DNA from: Picochlorum sp. 'celeri'
Taxonomy: Eukaryota; Chlorophyta; Trebouxiophyceae
Assembly (NCBI GenBank): GCA_010909725.1
Contig: JAACMV010000017.1
Coordinates: 62,001-126,000, forward strand
Direction: 5' to 3'
DNA length: 64,000 bases
Shown here in pieces: positions 62,321 through 64,000 of the stretch (its first letter is position 1; each line of letters opens with the position of its first letter). A program made the position numbers and the translations under genes. The notes under the pieces were generated by a model, which worked only from the letters and a program-made list of their open reading frames with translations, made no database searches and was not told where the DNA came from.

Positions 62321-63110
62321 ACTGCGGATGTTCAATGAATATAGAATATAGAATAGACTGGGGACACTCAAAAAGCTGCAATGCTTCATTTTGGGACCTT
62401 GTATTGTATTGCTGGGTAAGCAATATCCAATTTTGGGCAAGGAGCCTGGAAGGTGTACCTAGTGCAAGAGCAGAATGATGACTCAATGAAAATGACATTT
62501 GAATAAAGAAAGAGAGTATATATATGTATGTACGTATCCTCACAGGATACACCATCAGGACATGGCCTCAGATTCATCACAAGTCTCCACTGAGCAAGTG
62601 GCAGCGATGTTTCAAGGGGGCCATGCTCTTCCCATATGATTATATTTGATGATGTAACATCTCAATCAAGTTCTTTCTGCTCAGAGAAACGCATCAATGC
62701 TTGTGTGGTTGTTCGTCACATACCACGCATGAGTTTGGCTGCATTATTGCCGTGTTGTTGAACTCATGGAATGCATTCTTACGCTGCGAGCCCAGATGAG
62801 ACATGCCTCTCCCTATGTCAACCCTCACCAGGACGAGATGATCAGGCACATGTCACGAGATTCCTCTCAAGAACCTCAGCATCCTAGATGGATCAAAGCA
62901 AGCCCAGAGACAAGGACTACTGGGAGTGCCATCAAGCATGCATCGATCCCGCAGTCGGTCAACGAGGCCACTGGATAGGACTACCTCGTCATTCGGCGCT
63001 AGGACAAAATGCGGCGACTACCTACCATGAAATGGCACAATGCGGCATTCTAGTACCGCATCGTCGACCATCTCCACGCACATTTTTATTGAGAAATAAA
63101 TTAAAGTACA
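62321..63110. other. Intergenic region upstream of RPS17
   Basis: 790 bp. Short open frames only (one of 70 codons at 62766), without family support. Probably the 3' UTR of the RBM45-like gene and the RPS17 promoter. Confidence 0.45.
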
Positions 63111-63449
63111 ATGAACCTCCAAACAAGCTCTTTCCGTGGAACGCAGATGGCAACTCGTGTGGGTGTTGCACAACCACGCGCAGCACAGTCCTTGGTTGTC
63201 CGCGCTGCACAGGTATTGCAGGGTAAAGTTGTATCAGTTAACCAGAATAAAACAACTATAGTTGCTGTTGAGAATATCACCGTGCATCCATTGTACAGCA
63301 AGCGTGTGAAGCGCACCACAAGGTACACGGCCCATGACGAGCGTGGAGAGTGTCAGATTGGAGATGTCGTGAAATTGGTTCCTTGCCGTCCATTATCAAA
63401 GAAGAAGAGATTCACAGTGGAGGATATTGTGATGAAGGGCAACAATTGA
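63111..63449 (+). CDS. RPS17: Plastid 30S ribosomal protein S17 (nuclear-encoded)
   Basis: 112 residues, single exon. The first 30 or so are a plastid transit peptide (TSSFRGTQMATRVGVAQPRA, then VVRAAQ). The mature S17 OB-fold follows: LQGKVVSVNQNKTTIVAVEN, HPLYSKRVKRTTRYTAHDER, QIGDVVKLVPCRPLSKKKRF. rps17 is still plastid-encoded in red algae and glaucophytes but has moved to the nucleus in the green lineage, so this gene supports a green-algal origin. Convergent with the Sac1 gene, 87 nt between stop codons; a TGTAA (the green-algal polyadenylation signal) lies at about 63508. Confidence 0.95.
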   Translation: MNLQTSSFRGTQMATRVGVAQPRAAQSLVVRAAQVLQGKVVSVNQNKTTIVAVENITVHPLYSKRVKRTTRYTAHDERGECQIGDVVKLVPCRPLSKKKRFTVEDIVMKGNN

Positions 63450-63536
63450 TGCATTCCCTTTGGCGGTAGTAGTTTCATTCTTGTATAGTGTCACAGACTT
63501 TTAGCAATGTAAAACAATTCCAATGACAACATCATT

Positions 63537-64000
63537 TTACCTAGATTCCCAAGGAATGCTCAGATCTGGTCGCAGCATCGGGGAGTCCACCAAGTATTTG
63601 CCATATTTCTTCACATTGTGGACAATGGCTATTGCCAAGAAGAGAAGCAGCCAGACTTTTTGGATGGCTTCCAGCGTGAACACGTGTTGTGTTGAACCCA
63701 AGAGAACAAAATTCTTGTGCGCCAGAACCACTAGGATGGTGGCGAGGATGAGGGGAATTGCTGGGGAGATCCTGATGGAAGAAGCTGCTCTGGCACCTGC
63801 ATCAGAAGGATACTCTTTCATGTCTGTGTTTTTGCACAACATTGCCGTGTCAGATATACACATACCATCTTTATCTGGTTTGAATGTTCCTGTTACCAGA
63901 TCTAATGCATCTTGCTTCCCTCCGTCCTTGAAGTTGTTAAGGAAGTACCTTGTCATACTCTTGACACCGTCATCAAGCAGTCCTGCGAGATCTCTCTTTC
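63537..64000 (-). CDS. SAC1: Sac1-like phosphoinositide phosphatase, C-terminal part (runs off the window)
   Basis: The visible 154 codons are the end of a Sac1-domain PI4P phosphatase of the ER/Golgi. The Sac1 signature tail MTRYFLNNFKDGGKQDALDL (preceded by LAGLLDDGVKS) is followed by two hydrophobic helices (SPAIPLILATILVVLAH and QKVWLLLFLAIAIV), as in yeast Sac1 and plant RHD4/SAC7. The catalytic C-x5-R loop lies outside the window. A possible 42-nt in-frame intron (GTATGT at about 63867, acceptor AACACAG) would remove 14 residues before DMKEYPSDAG; both readings stay open. Confidence 0.88.
   Translation of the reverse strand, partial: KRDLAGLLDDGVKSMTRYFLNNFKDGGKQDALDLVTGTFKPDKDGMCISDTAMLCKNTDMKEYPSDAGARAASSIRISPAIPLILATILVVLAHKNFVLLGSTQHVFTLEAIQKVWLLLFLAIAIVHNVKKYGKYLVDSPMLRPDLSIPWESR

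Noticed and set aside
62766..63226. Overlapping open frames upstream of RPS17
   Set aside because: Short, in different frames, and overlapping RPS17 out of frame; no motif.

Overview
The window looks like nuclear DNA of a small, compact green alga (Chlorophyta or a basal relative). The evidence is a nuclear gene for plastid ribosomal protein S17 with a transit peptide, two double-AP2 transcription factors, a SHAQKYF-type MYB protein and a plant-type lycopene-cyclase-like flavoprotein, together with ordinary eukaryotic genes carrying short spliceosomal introns (mostly 60-130 nt). About 31 protein genes sit in 64 kb. They alternate strands and are tightly packed, and several convergent pairs have only 4-65 nt between stop codons. 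I cannot name the genus. All exon joins are my own reading of GT/AG sites that keep frame and restore family motifs.

Layout. 1-443: 5' part of an SRSF1-like splicing factor (minus). 525-5591: a Mutator-like DNA transposon with 146-bp terminal inverted repeats, placed between the SR gene and a divergent gene. 5973-11559: USP36-type deubiquitinase, Nup54, a membrane RING protein and a GNAT acetyltransferase. 11851-17762: DNA polymerase alpha catalytic subunit and the KEOPS subunit OSGEP/Kae1. 17828-25819: class II DnaJ protein, MYB-like factor, mitochondrial carrier, N-acetylglutamate synthase and ODR4. 26306-29420: tandem paralogous AP2 factors. 29522-37787: decapping scaffold EDC4/VARICOSE and clathrin heavy chain. 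37814-45396: lysine methyltransferase family 16 protein, lycopene-cyclase-like protein, diacylglycerol kinase, mitochondrial Rieske protein and FAD synthetase. 45401-52281: CRAL-TRIO protein, PA-TM-RING E3 ligase, a stand-alone PUB-domain protein and a secreted RCC1-like protein. 52290-58052: AP-2 alpha adaptin and a large orphan type I membrane protein. 58053-59764: the longest gene-poor stretch. 59765-64000: RBM45-like RNA-binding protein, plastid RPS17 and the C-terminus of a Sac1 phosphoinositide phosphatase.

The genes do not form one pathway, but themes recur: clathrin/AP-2 and Sac1 (membrane traffic), DGK and Sac1 (lipid signalling), RING, PUB and USP proteins (ubiquitin system), EDC4, SR and RBM45 (RNA handling). 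The most unusual observations are loss of the C-terminal zinc-site cysteines in the polymerase alpha subunit, a bias for C at intron position +4, stop codons of convergent genes only 4 and 8 nt apart, the transposon in a divergent promoter, and an orphan membrane protein with four RR-x-L/RRL-type basic sites. I found no CRISPR array, rRNA or convincing tRNA.
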